A stretch of DNA of 64,000 bases from Pseudisothecium myosuroides (Eukaryota > Streptophyta > Bryopsida > Hypnales > Lembophyllaceae). Each line of letters starts with the position of its first letter. The first letter of the stretch is position 1. A program made the position numbers and the translations under genes. The DNA lies in assembly GCA_951799445.1 (NCBI GenBank), contig OX637292.1, forward strand, positions 12,279,296 through 12,343,295. The letters run 5' to 3'. The notes below the pieces were generated by a model. The model was not told the DNA's origin. It did not search any database and saw only the letters and a list, made by a program, of their open reading frames with translations. This document shows positions 1-11,428 of this stretch, in pieces.

Positions 1-45
1 AACTTCAAGGACAAAAAGTGTTTGATGAATGACTTTCGGGGAAAC

Positions 46-302
46 TCTACCTTAGGTTAGGCTAGTTGAAGGTTTGGTTGGTTGGTTTAGTTGCTTTGAT
101 TTGCTGGTTTATTATGATGAGATCTCCTGAACTAGAAGTCCTTCGGTCACGTTCTTGGTACCATCGAGAAGCTCTCTACGAGGAGGGGTGCACGGGCTTT
201 GTTTTGTGGCGTTTGAATTCAAAGTTTTTATTTATGCATTATAAATTTAGAAATTATTTTTACTTTTATTTTGGTTGTGGGCAATGCCACAATGCACACT
301 AG
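46..302 (+). mobile_element. Helitron-like element, copy 1 (5' end degraded)
   Basis: Same family as 309-865. It begins with a worn version of the family 5' end (TCTACCTTAGGTTAGGC), carries one core unit (TTGGTACCATCGAGAAGC... GAGGAGGGGTGCACGGGC) and ends in GCACACTAG followed by T. The base before the 5' TC is C rather than A, so the left edge is uncertain. The long open frame across it is incidental. Confidence 0.6.
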
Positions 303-308
303 TATACA

Positions 309-865
309 TCTATACCTTAAGTTTGGCTGTTTGTTTTGTTTTGTTTTGTTTGTCACATTGAGATCTCCCGGACCGTGCGTCCCCCGGTGGCGTGCTTGGT
401 ACCGTCGGAAAGCCCTCGGCGAGGAGGGGTGCACGGGCTTGGTTTCATTGCATTTGGAGTTATGGTGAGGAAGTTATTGAATTTCGAAGTATTTATGCAT
501 CAAAAAATTAGGAAATTACTTTTACTTTGATTTTGGTCGCGCTCTTGGTACCATCAGAGAGCCCTCGGCGCGGAGAAGTGTACAGGCTTGGTTTTGTGGC
601 ATTTGGAGCTACGGTGCGAAAGTTATGGATTTTTGAGTTATTTTTGGATCTTAAAAATTAGTAAATCATGTATCTTTTGAACCACGTGTCAATTTGTCAC
701 GTTTTTGGTACCGTTGGAAAGCCCTGGGTGAGGAGGGGTGCATGAGCTTTGTTTCATGGCGTTTGGACCTACAGAGGGAAAGTTATGGATTTTTGAGTTA
801 TTTGGGGTTCTTAAAATGACTTTTACTTTTGTTTTGGGTGTGGCAACGGCACAGGGCTACACTAG
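309..865 (+). mobile_element. Helitron-like non-autonomous element, copy 2 (complete, three core units)
   Basis: Starts TCTATACCTTAAG after an A (308) and ends CACTAG before a T (866), the A^T insertion and TC...CTRR ends typical of Helitrons. Just inside the 3' end, TGTGGCAACGGCACA can form a short imperfect hairpin about 11 nt before the terminus, the usual Helitron position. The interior holds three tandem core units (near 391, 539 and 699), each with TTGGTACC...GAAAGCCCT followed by GGAG...GTGCA. No Rep/helicase coding is present, so it is non-autonomous. Confidence 0.7.
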
Positions 866-869
866 TATA

Positions 870-1118
870 CATTAAATTAGGTTGTTTGTTTTGTTTGTTT
901 GTTATGGTGAGATCTTCAGAACTGCGCCTCCGTCGATTACGTTCATAATACCATTAGAAACTAAGTTCTTTGTGAAGAGGGGTGCAAAGACTTTATTTTG
1001 TGGTGTTTGGAATGATATGTTGTGAAAGTTAAGGACTTCTGAGTTGTTTTGGGATCTTAAATTATCCTAAATTATGGATCATGACAAAAATTGGGCCAAC
1101 GACATAGACCCACACTAG
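870..1118 (+). mobile_element. Helitron-like element, copy 3
   Basis: Follows copy 2 after a few bases. The 5' end (ATTAAATTAGGTTGTTTG) is a diverged form of the family start, the core unit is mutated, and the element ends CCACACTAG followed by T. It has the same orientation as copies 1 and 2. Confidence 0.55.
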
Positions 1119-1215
1119 TCTATACATTAATTCAGGTTGTTGTTTTGTTTGTTAATTACAGTGAGATCTTTGGAACTGTGTATCTCGCGGTCATGATCAT
1201 GGTTTAATAAGTTAA
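1119..1215 (+). mobile_element. Helitron-like element, copy 4 (5' fragment)
   Basis: TCTATACATTAATTCAGG directly abuts the CTAG end of copy 3, followed by the family GT-rich tract and GAGATCT box. Similarity is lost after about 1215, so only the first quarter of an element remains. Confidence 0.45.
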
Positions 1216-3043
1216 CTGCATTTAAAATTATAAGAATAAATATATGAACACGGTCCTTATGATTAACTTATCTAAATTTTTGTTAAATCTTATTGGATGT
1301 CAAGGCGATTCAAGATTCTCTTTATATGCATTTTGGGGGAAATGTTTAAATAAATTATGAACTTCCAAAGTGCTTGAAATAAATGTCTCAAAAATCAACC
1401 CTAGACTTACATGATTAAAATCCTTACATTTTAGACAAGAATCTAAACAAGAGACTATTGCAAACAAGTCAAAGATAGGCATGATTGACATGGTTAGAAC
1501 ATCCACATCCATGTTCCAAACCTAGAATTTGAACGTTCATCTCAGGGTTCGTAGAAGTTGAATGTCTCCACCAATGACCTTGCAACAATTTTTTTATTTT
1601 TTAAAAGCAGACCCTTTATAAATTGGCCAAGCTACTCAACAGTTTTTTTTCCAAAGAAATAGTCACAATTGTATTAAAAAACACAAGAAAAGGAGACATT
1701 TAACCGGACTCTTATGGGCGGGGTAGCCTAAGAGGGAGGTTAAGGGAAGCTACTCAACAATTGAAGGCCCGCAAGTTTACTTTGTGGAGTATAATATTAC
1801 TAAGCATATGAACCTCTACCTCCTTGGTAGAAGTAGAATTCCCCCTCATATACCTTGGGGGGAATATAGCATTAGAAGACATTTGAGGCCATTAGAAGAG
1901 TGCAAGTTCCCAGGGCGTTCCCATCCTGGGAACTCTGCCACATGCGCAGTCTAACAAGGTCAAGAATGTGCCACGTCAGATTATTTTAAACTAATTTTTT
2001 TTTCACTTTTGGATTATTAATTTTATTTTTATTTTATTTTAAATTCTAACAACATTACTGTTGGTTCAAAACAAGAGAACGGGTAAGGAGAACAGGTCTG
2101 AAACGGCCCTCCCTTGCCCTCAAATGTCCCTCAATGGTTATATTCTGATATTGCTCATTGGCTGGGTTATCAGTTTGGCATCCTTGGCTCATCCCCTCCC
2201 CCACGTGGATTCTACAACACTGGAAGGCTCCCGCTTTCAACAATTGCAAAAGGACCCCCTCCCCCAGGCTTAGTTACCAATGTTATGAGTTTAGATTCAA
2301 GAGAATCTATCATGCAACCAAAGATAAGTGACTCAAAAAATTTAGCTCTTTCTTGGTTGAAAGTCATATACTCTTACAAGCAAGACGTGGAAATGATAGA
2401 TGTCCAATCTTGGGCCTCCATTACGTAGTACAAGAGTAGGGCAACAAAATGCACCCTCCAAATTGAATCTTACCTATGTTATTGATTTTTATTTTCTTTG
2501 AAAAGTGACAGTGCTTTCATAAAAACAAAGAGAGAGAAGCAAACAATCAATCCAACTCATGAGGCCAAGTCAGTCAAGGAAAGAGATAAGAAGTCATATT
2601 CCACTTAGGTTGACGGAAACTACTTGAACAAAAAAAACTCATTTTTGCAACAAGTGCTAAGAAACTCTTGACAAATGATTTCCTTACTCACTTCACTACA
2701 CCTATGTGTCTCATTGATCTTGAGCAACGGTGACCATACTCTTGAATAAGCAGATTGTTTCATTAATTTGTAGTTGATTATTAAATTCTAAACCTAATCG
2801 TGTCAAATAAAAAATAAAAAATAAAAAATAAAATCTAAACCTAATTTTATTCTGATTAAATAAATATACTCCATAGGAATCTCTCCACATACTGTCCTTG
2901 GTGACGGCTGCTTGTCAGTCACGAAGAAAATTTAAACTGTAACTGTGGCTGACTGATTCCCCATCAGGAAAAAGTTCAGGAAAAAGTGGAAAGTAAAGCC
3001 GACCTGTGTGAATAGCCATCTTACTGTACAGTGCCTAATTTAG
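1216..3043. other. Gene-free AT-rich stretch with retroelement-like tails
   Basis: No gene is supported. Two places read on the minus strand like 3' ends of non-LTR retrotransposons, with a T-tract, a short unique segment and an A-tail: about 1645-1700 and about 2485-2560. The open frames at 2055-2428 overlap on both strands, have no splice or family support, and are treated as chance. Confidence 0.4.
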
Positions 3044-3200
3044 GAGCATCTCCAGCAGTGGCCGAATCAGCTGCCCACCATATTTGAGAAACCGACATCC
3101 ACCTGCAAAATCAAATCTCGGGGCACCAGAAGCCACTTCATTGGTGGAGCCGAGGACGGACTATAATAAGCTGAAGCGCTCTCTTTCACAATTAATCAGG
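3044..3200 (+). mobile_element. Solo end of a GAGCATCTCC MITE
   Basis: GAGCATCTCCAGCAG matches the terminal repeat of the complete elements at 6882, 13381 and 16448, and the GC content rises. No matching GGAGATGCTC end is found downstream, so this copy is truncated. The right limit is approximate. Confidence 0.4.
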
Positions 3201-3464
3201 CGCTGGTTTCCTGTTCTGCCATCATTCCCTGGATAGCCAGGCAGCCCTTATTATTATTATTATGAAGAGTAGCCTGTAGCCGACCCCTTCTTTTTCCCAT
3301 TTTACGTTGCTCCATAACAAATTTGGGCGGGTTGGTTCGTTTGTACTCCGTATTTCTTTTTTTCTTTTTCTTTTTTTTCTTTCTTGAATTCGCTTGTATT
3401 TTGGTTGGCAATGCATTTTTTCATTGGAAAGGAAAAAAATGTAAAAATTCAATTGCAATGTAAA

Positions 3465-3880
3465 GAGATAAATATTATTATTATTATTATTATTATTTAT
3501 TTTTTTATTTTATTTTGAACAAATGGAACGAGCCATTGCATTAAAAAAAAACACAATACAAAACAACCAAGTCACAAGGGCTGGACAATGAAGAGATAAG
3601 AGCAAAATAGAAAACGGCAAAGACCTAATGGAAAGTACAAGAAGGGGGACCCTTCTTGTTCCATGCGATAGTGTTGCCACTTCTAGTGGCAATGACAGTG
3701 GAAGTGAGCCAAATACTATCAAACTTAGCCCAAATAGAGAATCTATCCTGAGGCCGGTTACGTGTCTGGATATGAGCCTGTAACTGAGCTGCCCTACCAA
3801 CATCAAGAAAGGCGGTCCAAAGTACTATTTGTGTGTATTCAAGGGGCCAGGGATGCTGGGCGAAAACCTTGCTGAGCAAA
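3465..3880 (-). mobile_element. Truncated non-LTR retrotransposon 3' end (inferred)
   Basis: On the minus strand an open frame (3879-3625) ends shortly before a T-tract, a short unique segment and an A-rich tail grading into (AAT)n, as in 3' ends of plant LINEs. The peptide contains the pattern AKFDSIWL...AT..GNTIAWNK. This resembles AKFDQLWL...ATQIGESIHWSK encoded at about 7840-7905, so the two loci share a coding family. No reverse-transcriptase core is present. The LINE assignment rests on the tail structure and is an inference. Confidence 0.4.
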
Positions 3881-3947
3881 AAAACAAAGAAAGAAATCGA
3901 ACCAAAATAAAGCTAAACTTAAGAGCAAAGAGGAGGACCTTTTCTAT

Positions 3948-4138
3948 CACTACAAGAGAAAGGGGTGTTTTAAGTAGTGTCCTAGACATCACGTCTTTTA
4001 AGTAACGTCTTTTAAGTAAAATTTTACTAAAAAGATTGTCTTTTTAGTAAAAATTTATTTAAAAACTTACTTAAAAGACATTACTTAAAAGACGTGATGT
4101 CTAGGACACTACTTAAAACACCCCTTTCTCTTGTAGTG
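3948..4138. mobile_element. CACTA-type MITE, near-perfect palindrome
   Basis: A 191-bp element with termini CACTACAAGAGAAAGG / CCTTTCTCTTGTAGTG, flanked by the 3-bp target duplication TAT (3945-3947 and 4139-4141). CACTACAAGA ends with a 3-bp duplication are the signature of CACTA (En/Spm) transposons. The two halves are inverted copies along almost their whole length, with repeats of CTTTTAAGTA inside, so the strand could fold into one long hairpin. No coding capacity. Confidence 0.85.
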
Positions 4139-4299
4139 TATTCCAAACAATAGTGGCACCACTCCTATGGGCTAACACTGGAGATTGGAGTCAGATACTA
4201 CCAAAGATAAATATTATTGAAGCTATCAATTCAGGGGACAATTTTAAAAAATTATTTTGGTTTTGGTAGTTAAAGTATAGTTTATGGTGATTTAATAAT

Positions 4300-4560
4300 A
4301 ACTAGCAAGTCATATGCCATTGCCACAACCATTGGATGTCATTTGTAATTGCCACAAAAGTGATCACTAAGCCCACCTTAGTTCCTTTCAATCAAAATAA
4401 AAGTAATTTTTTAATTTTTTTAATTCAACGCAAAATGCAATATGTTTTTTGCAATTAGTCAAAATGCGACAAGTAAAGTCCATGCACCCCTCTTCAATGA
4501 GGGCCTTCCGACCGTACTATGAATATGATCGAGGGATGCATGGTTTAGGAAATTTCATCA
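4300..4560 (-). mobile_element. Helitron-like element, copy 5 (degraded)
   Basis: In reverse orientation it has GCCATTGCCACAA near 4317, the core unit (CATGCACCCCTCTTC...GAGGGCCTTCCGACCG, about 4481-4514) and a family-like GATGCATGGTTTAGGA. Neither terminus is clear. It lies directly beside copy 6 with a (TATG)n tract between them. Confidence 0.45.
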
Positions 4561-4582
4561 TACTAAAACATTAAATGAAATT

Positions 4583-4610
4583 TATGTATGTATGTATGTA
4601 TGTATGTATA
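4583..4610. repeat. (TATG)n microsatellite
   Basis: About seven tandem TATG units separating two Helitron-like copies. Confidence 0.9.
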
Positions 4611-4612
4611 GA

Positions 4613-4862
4613 CTAGAGTGCCCTGTGCCATTGCCACAATATAATAAAATAAAAATAAAATTCTAATTTTTAATCATAAAAACTTCAAACTTTGATATTT
4701 CTTACACCATAGGTCCATATGCCACAAATCAAAGTCTATGCACCCTTCCTTGCAAAGAGCTTTTTGATTGAACCAAGAACGCAATTGAAGGACGCATAGT
4801 CCAAGAGATCTCACTATAACAAAATAAAACAAAACAAGCAAATAGCCTAACTAAAGTATGGA
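4613..4862 (-). mobile_element. Helitron-like element, copy 6 (complete, one core unit)
   Basis: Read on the minus strand it starts TCCATACTTTAG (after A) and ends GGCACAGGGCACTCTAG (before T). It is 250 bp with a single core unit. The insertion is exactly between A and T, as in the other complete copies. Confidence 0.7.
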
Positions 4863-6881
4863 TAATAATAATAACATTGGTCCACTATGAATACCATGGT
4901 GACTATAGAACCTATCAGTGGGAGTTTGACTATTCATGCTTCAAAAGGCATAAGTAGGTAAGGTTACCTTTGTTGTTGCCTTTTGAAGGTAGATTCTATA
5001 AAAGACTAATATTATAATAACTTGCAACTTTTTTTAACAACTTTAGTTTAACATTTTGTGAAAGAATTGCATTTTTTTCAAAGCCTAAAGGACTAAAGAG
5101 CCTACTTTGGATTTTTTGAGACATTGGGCAAGCTCTAATAACATTATAATATAGAATTATTTCATGAGAGTTTTTAGGATGGATGCTACTCATTCTAATT
5201 TACATGTGAAGCTTTGTTTCAAGTCATTCCAATAAATATTGTGAAAGATATTAAGATTTTAAAAATGTCAATGTCGAATTAGAAAGCTAAAAATATATTC
5301 TAAAAAATGATTGGTTGATTTTATTGGATTCTATAGATTAATACCTACTCAAAAACATTTGAACCATTTAATGAGGTGAAAGTGACAGGGAGTCATTCCC
5401 TGCCACTTGTCCCAATACAAGAATATAAAATACAATCATAGAATTCTTATGTTGCAATGAATGCTTCTTTCCATCACCAATAGAAGCAAGAGCAAATAAA
5501 TACTAATCACTAATACAAAACATTGATATAAGAAAATAGAACACTCAAATCCTTATAGTCATCACAACAAGAGCAAAAAAAATAACATATATCTCATCCT
5601 TTGACATACAACATGAAAAATTAAAAATTTCCAAGCATGCAATTAATTAAAGACTAAATACTATAAATGACATTTCAATCAAGTACTCCATCTATTAGTT
5701 TATACACAAACCAAAATTAGAAAACAACTAGACCTTATAATACACACCACACTTATTTGACCTACATCGCATTACAAAATAAATTACATTTATAAAACAT
5801 ACTATTCATCAAAATAACCTAATAACTACTGAAAATTAAAAAATATTCTATTTCAATGCAAACAAAAACAAACAGATGATCATTCCTTCTATAGGTAGTA
5901 TAGAATCTCCACCTAAATTGGAGATATGTAGTCTTGGTGTCACTCATGCTAGCCCATTTGGATTACACATAAGATCCATCAAGAATAAACTCTCAATTCA
6001 CACCAATCTAATATTAGTCGGAGTTTTCTTCTCCCTTATAAAGAATTTTATTTTCTGTTTTTCTTATGAAAGTAGAAAATACATATCAAGTCATTTTTTA
6101 AACTCAATTTTTGGTTGATTTCTAATATGGTCCAAATTATCTAAGCTTATAGCTCACTTGATATTGTTTGTTTTTACATGAATCAAAACAAAATGAAAGT
6201 AGAAAAATACTAAATTATCTCAAAAGCATTTGAAATCAATATTTTTGTCAAAATTAAAAACTACCACTTATGTAGAGGTCACTTGGATGCGTGAAAGTTA
6301 CTATTTTCTTATATATTCATTGAGCACTTTAGCAAAATCTTAGTTAACTCTGAATGCTCAAACTAAAGAACAAAATAATTTTAATAAAATCAATTTAACA
6401 ATTGCAACTCTAACAGAATATCTATACCATTGATTTACATAGAATATTATTTTTTCATTCCAATGATGTAGGACATATTTTTTTCTTGATAAAACCTCAA
6501 TGAATATTAATTAAGGCGGAGTCACCCATTATCAACCAGAACCTCATCGGCAATCTACAAAGGATTTGAAAATTCAATACATGTTGAGATGGATTTATGA
6601 CCATCAATTCTTTGTTTTCAACCATCTTCCGACTATCAATGAGTGTCATGACACATGTCTTTGGTTTTAAAAACCCAAATAATCTTTAAATGAGTGGTTA
6701 TGGAACATTCTAGACATCATTTATGAATTTAAATTAACTTTTGGATTCCAAAATTCATGGTAATTTTGATTCCAGGAATAAAATTATTTAAAAACTAGCA
6801 ATCTCCAAGATTTCTATCTTTCTACTTGTAAAAAATTTACATTGCCTTGATACCGCTCTAAACCATGAGTAGACTTGCTTA
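4863..6881. other. AT-rich gene-free stretch
   Basis: About 2 kb of low-GC sequence with only short open frames (4996-5193, 5876-6118) that have no splice context, recognisable motif or codon bias. No terminal repeats or RNA genes were recognised. Confidence 0.5.
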
Positions 6882-7352
6882 GAGCATCTCCAGTCGTGGC
6901 GCGGGAAGGAGACGCGCCATGACCTCTCGAGCGAGCCCTGCAAAAAAATATCAGCCCGAGTCAGGCGGCGGCAAGTTGGCTTCCGCAGCCACACGCGCCA
7001 GGCTAGGCTCGCCACCGCCGAACAACCTTGTCCCACCGTCCACGTGGATACATCGTTACGCTTATTATAGATGGCAGTGGCGAACGGTCCTTCTTCTCTA
7101 CCGAAACTGTCTACCACGATACTGGCCTTCTCACCAACCACCGCAAAGTCAACGTCACCGGAAATCAAGCAACTAGCAAGAGAGGAGATACAGAGCCGCG
7201 CCAGCATGGAAGAACTGACCGTGCCCGAGTCCCTTTTTGAAGAGCCCTCCGAGATTTGGTCCGTTGGCCGTGTGCCGTTGGGGAGTAGGAGTCCGTTGAG
7301 GCCGCGCTGAGGCCAGCGAGGGAGGCTCCAGCGCGTGCCGTTGGAGATGCTC
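6882..7352. mobile_element. GC-rich Harbinger-type MITE
   Basis: Ends GAGCATCTCCAGTCG / CCGTTGGAGATGCTC, flanked by TTA on both sides (6879-6881 and 7353-7355). A 3-bp TTA/TAA duplication fits PIF/Harbinger elements. The 471-bp interior is strikingly GC-rich compared with its surroundings and opens several overlapping frames on both strands that are not genes. Confidence 0.75.
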
Positions 7353-8044
7353 TTAAGTGATTGATTATGGCTAAGGAGGAATGACCCCTTATTGTCCCAT
7401 CCAATGGTAAATGTAAAAATTACCTCCTATTTTGTGCCACGTAAATATTTTATTTTGTCACTTCAATAAGCTAATTTGGGGCCTCTAATTGCAAATGTAA
7501 ATTCAAAATTTGCAAAATTTATCATGGATGCAAATAAAAAATTCAAGTATTTTTTCCAAGGATTAAACACAGGGCAATAAGGGGTTCAATTCTTTGTGGC
7601 CAATTATGGATGGCTACACCTTACATGAAATGTTACCAAAATTTATAAGCATTCAAGGCTAAGCTCTTTGGTTGATATGGATCACCAGGAAGAGATTGGT
7701 TTTTATCCAAGATCATTGGCCCACCCTCAATGTTCGTAAAGCCTTGTAGGATAGCCTTTTGGACTCGAGACATGCAATGTTGCTAAAGACCCAATATAGA
7801 GTGCGCCACCAACCTTAGCAATCTGACAAGATTAGGGCTAAATTTGATCAACTTTGGCTTCAGTCCCTAACTTTTGCCACTCAAATTGGAGAGAGTATTC
7901 ATTGGAGCAAGAGGGTCTTCCTATCTTTTTTCTCTAGGTTTGAATGTTATAATTTCTATTTGTTGCTCAATAAGGCAAAGTATCTTGAAATGGAAGAGGT
8001 ATTTCAATTGAGTGGTAAGTGGGATGATCCATGGGCTTCTTTTT

Positions 8045-8048
8045 TTAA
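8045..8048. other. Empty TTAA target site in left arm
   Basis: GCTTCTTTTTTTAATGC here corresponds to the two sides of the element at 11429-12014 in the right arm. A single TTAA stands where the filled arm has TTAA-element-TTAA. Confidence 0.8.
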
Positions 8049-9002
8049 TGCTTTTGTTTAAGATAATGCTTCACTGAATGACGAGAAATAGAATATGAAA
8101 ATAGTCATGATTCACTAGAAAATATTGTGCTGGATAATGTGTCTTTGATAAATGAATTTGCAATTAATGTTAGGTCTACAATGCTTGCTGTGAAACAAGA
8201 GTTCATAAGTGATGCATGTGATGCTAATATGAACAAGTCAATTCATTTGTAAATGTCCCAAATGAAGAATTAGTGTACAAAATGAAATGAAATTTAGAAA
8301 TGAATGTTCTTGGACCTAATAAACTTTTTCTTGATGGACGAAGGCATATCCAACATGCTCATATTAAGAATAATTTTTCTTTAGGATCTAAAAGTGATAA
8401 TGCTAATGTTGGATTGTTTGATGATATTGCAATCAAAATGTTAGATGGTAAAAACAATACTACATGATATTTGCTTAGAGTTCAAAAATTAGTCAAAGTA
8501 ATTGGAAAAAAAAATTCATTGTGTCCGTGCTATTACTTTTGATGAACATGATATTAGTGTCTTGCCTAGATACTACAAACATGTAGTTGGTTATCGTTAT
8601 GAATATGGTGGTGAAGAGATTGATTTGATGAGATTAGATCATGTCATATGTTTGATTCTTCTATCATTTGATGAAGTTACTAGACTCCATATCTTGTCAA
8701 AAGAAGATAAGAAAATACTTGATAGTTTTATCAAGGAATGCACCGGTAGTTTAAAGAAAAAAAATGTAGGTGTTGATTCATCAAAAAAGAATATAAGACG
8801 TTGCTGATATGATGGTAACAATAATAAAAAAGAATGAAGGTGATAGGATGGCAACAAAGACTAGATCAAGGTAGCTTGCAACAAATTTCAATTTATACAA
8901 TTACAATGATTTTGCTCACATAGATTCATAGTGGTTTGTAAATTTGTCTACAAACTTTGGTAGCAAATTCATACTAATAATATGATGTAGGTGGTTTGAA
9001 AT

Positions 9003-9178
9003 CATTGTTGTCACATCGGTCGAGTTAGGGTCACCGGACGGGCGGACATATTGAACAATTTGGGTGGACTGGACGAACAATGTAACTACCTTAAAGTAGT
9101 CACATTAAGCAAGTTGGGGTCATCAAATATTTCGGATAGGTGGGCAAATCGGACGGTCCGTCCAATGTGACAACAATG
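9003..9178. mobile_element. hAT-like MITE in left arm
   Basis: 176 bp with ends CATTGTTGTCACATCGG / CCAATGTGACAACAATG. The flanks TTTGAAAT and CTTGAAAT are an 8-bp target duplication with one mismatch, the length made by hAT elements. The same insertion sits at the matching place in the right arm (10263-10438), so it was present before the duplication. Confidence 0.7.
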
Positions 9179-9520
9179 CTTGAAATGGTAGTTTTAACCA
9201 CCAACTAAATGCACATTTATTTATTTCAAATATGATATTTTATTTTAAAATTTGAGTTACTATATTATGTTAGTTTAGATTTTTTTCTAAAAAATTATTA
9301 ATAATATTTATTTCACTTATTAAAATTACGTAATTAGCTTGAAAATGGATTTATAATCTGAGCATCTTTGCAGATTATTGTGGAATTGCTTACCTAGGAG
9401 CATATTCAATAGCATGAGTCAAAAACTTGCGAAGGCTAAAGAGGACAGTGTTGCGTTGAAGGCTACTCTTTAGAATTGTGTTACTTGTCAGGCTCACTCT
9501 GTAGCTCGCTCTATGGCTTG

Positions 9521-9931
9521 TTATCCTAAGCCTTTGCAATTATCCTAAACCTTTGCAGTAATAAGCCTTCTAAGTGCATAATCAGATTTTGGGTAAGCAC
9601 TCCTATACATGCAGCGTCAAGAATATTGAATATCCTTCCTAGTAAACAACTCCACCATAATATACAGATACAAATAGATCTGAACAGTGCACAATGGATC
9701 CAACTGAGAGACTGAGCCACTACAACAACCTCTGGATGATCACCTTAGAGCAAACAAGAGCCTTTGCGGTTCTTCATGAGTAGCGCTCACGAATGAGTTC
9801 TGAGCCTTAGAGTGAACCACAGCGTAAGCCACAAAGCTTTGAAGCTTTGTGGCTTGCTAGAAGCATAATCAAAGCTCTGTGGCTAGTGCTGTGGTTTGCT
9901 ATGTGGCTCAGATTCCCAGTTTTGATTATGC
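9521..9931. repeat. Centre of inverted duplication with nested palindromes
   Basis: The spacer between the arms contains smaller inverted repeats. AAGCCACAAAGCTT and its reverse complement are separated by 2 bp (about 9829-9858). GCTTGCTAGAAGCATAATC at about 9852 is mirrored at about 9925-9945. The second repeat partly overlaps the arm boundary. The region could extrude cruciforms. Confidence 0.65.
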
Positions 9932-10262
9932 TTCTAGCAAGCCACAGAGCGAGCCTTGCGGATAACACAATTGTAAAAAGTAGCCTTCATTGCAACACTG
10001 TCCTCTTTAGTCTTTGCAAGTTCTTGATTCGTGTTATTGAATATGCTCCCCAATAAGCAATTCTACAATAATTTGAAGAGGTGCTCGGATTACAAATCCA
10101 TTTTCAAGCTAATTATGTTATTATAGTATGTGAAATAAATTTATTAATAAAAAATTTGAAAAAAATCTAAATTAACATAATATAATAATAAATTTTAAAA
10201 TAAAATATCATATTTTTATAAAAAATACACATTTAGTTGATAGTTAAAACTACCATTTCAAA

Positions 10263-10438
10263 CATTATTGTCACATTGGACGGACTGTCCGATTTGCCCA
10301 CCCATCTAGAATATTTGATGACCCTAACTTGCCCAAAGTGACTACTTTAAGGTAATTACATTGTTTGTTTGGTCCGCCCAAATTGTTTGATATGTCTGTC
10401 CATCCGATGACCCTAACTCAACTGATGTGACAACAATG
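10263..10438. mobile_element. hAT-like MITE in right arm
   Basis: The counterpart of 9003-9178, with ends CATTATTGTCACATTGG / CTGATGTGACAACAATG. The flanking 8-bp duplication ATTTCAAA is perfect (10255-10262 and 10439-10446). Confidence 0.8.
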
Positions 10439-11428
10439 ATTTCAAACCACCTACATCATATGATTAGTACAAATTTGCTACCAAAGTTTGTAGACAAATT
10501 TACAAACCACTATGAATCTATGTGAGCAAAATTACCATAATTGTACAAGTTGAAATTTGTTGCAAGTCGCCTTGATCTAGGCTTTCTTGCCATCCTATCA
10601 CCTCCATTCTTTTGTATTGTTGTCGCCATCTTATCAGCTCCACTCTTCTTTATTCTTATCACCGTCATATCAGCAACGTCTTTATTCTTTTTTGATAAAC
10701 CAACACCTACATTTTTCTTCTTCAAACTACCGATGCTTTCCTTTATAAAACTATCAAGTATTTTCTTATCTTCTTTTGACAAGATATGGAATTTAGTAAC
10801 TTCATCAAATGTTAGAGAAATCAAACATATGACATGATCTAATCTCAACAAATCAGTCTCTTCACCACCATATCCATAACAATAACCAACTACATGTTTG
10901 TAGTATTTAGGCAAGACACTAATATCATGTTCATCAAAGGAACAACACGGACATAATGAATTTTTTTTCCCAATTCCTTTGACTAATTTTTGAACTTTAG
11001 CCAAATACCACGTAGCATTGTTTTTACCATTTATAATTTTGATTGTAATATCATCAAACAATCCAACATTAGCATTATCACTTTTAGATCCTAAAGAAAA
11101 ATTATTATTAACATGAGCATGTTGGATACACTTTCGTCCATCAATGAAAAGTTTATTAGGTCCATGAACATTCATTTCTAAAATAACTCTCATTTTGTAT
11201 ACTAATTCTTTATTTGAGACATCTACAAATGAATTGACTTTGTTCATATTAACATCACATGCATCACTTATGAACTCTTGCTCCACATCAAGCATTGTAG
11301 ACCTAACATTATTTGCAAATTTGTTAATCAAAGACACATTACCCGACACAACATTTTCTAGTGATTCATGACTATCTTCATATTCTATTTCCTCATTGGC
11401 CAATGAAGGAATATCTTGAACAAAAGCA

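Larger units (their letters stand above)
7738..9520 (+). pseudogene. Left arm of inverted duplication: decayed copy of unrecognised, probably transposon-borne gene
   Basis: Coding remnants run left to right: AKFDQLWLQS (about 7840), KAKYLEMEEV...GKWDDPWASF (about 7973-8045), a 200-residue segment containing FDEHDISVLPRYYKHVVGY (about 8539-8596), and a final block with QKLAKAKEDSVALKA (about 9420-9470). Stops and frameshifts break it, for example near 8090, 8285 and 8466. The segment from about 7965 to 9520 is repeated in inverted orientation at 9932-12097, where the longest frame is less damaged. I do not recognise the protein family. A partial relative of its N-terminal part is at 3625-3879 on the minus strand. 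Confidence 0.55.

Noticed and set aside
66..530. Overlapping open frames as small genes
   Set aside because: They lie within Helitron-like repeat copies, one ending exactly with the element, and recur wherever the repeat does.
46..1215. CRISPR-like or satellite array
   Set aside because: Units are long, unequal and have Helitron-type termini. This is eukaryotic DNA.
2055..2428. Possible gene near 2.1-2.4 kb
   Set aside because: Competing frames on both strands, no motif and no splice partners.
6788..7404. GC-rich open frames on both strands
   Set aside because: They are by-products of a GC-rich MITE with clear TIRs and TTA duplications.
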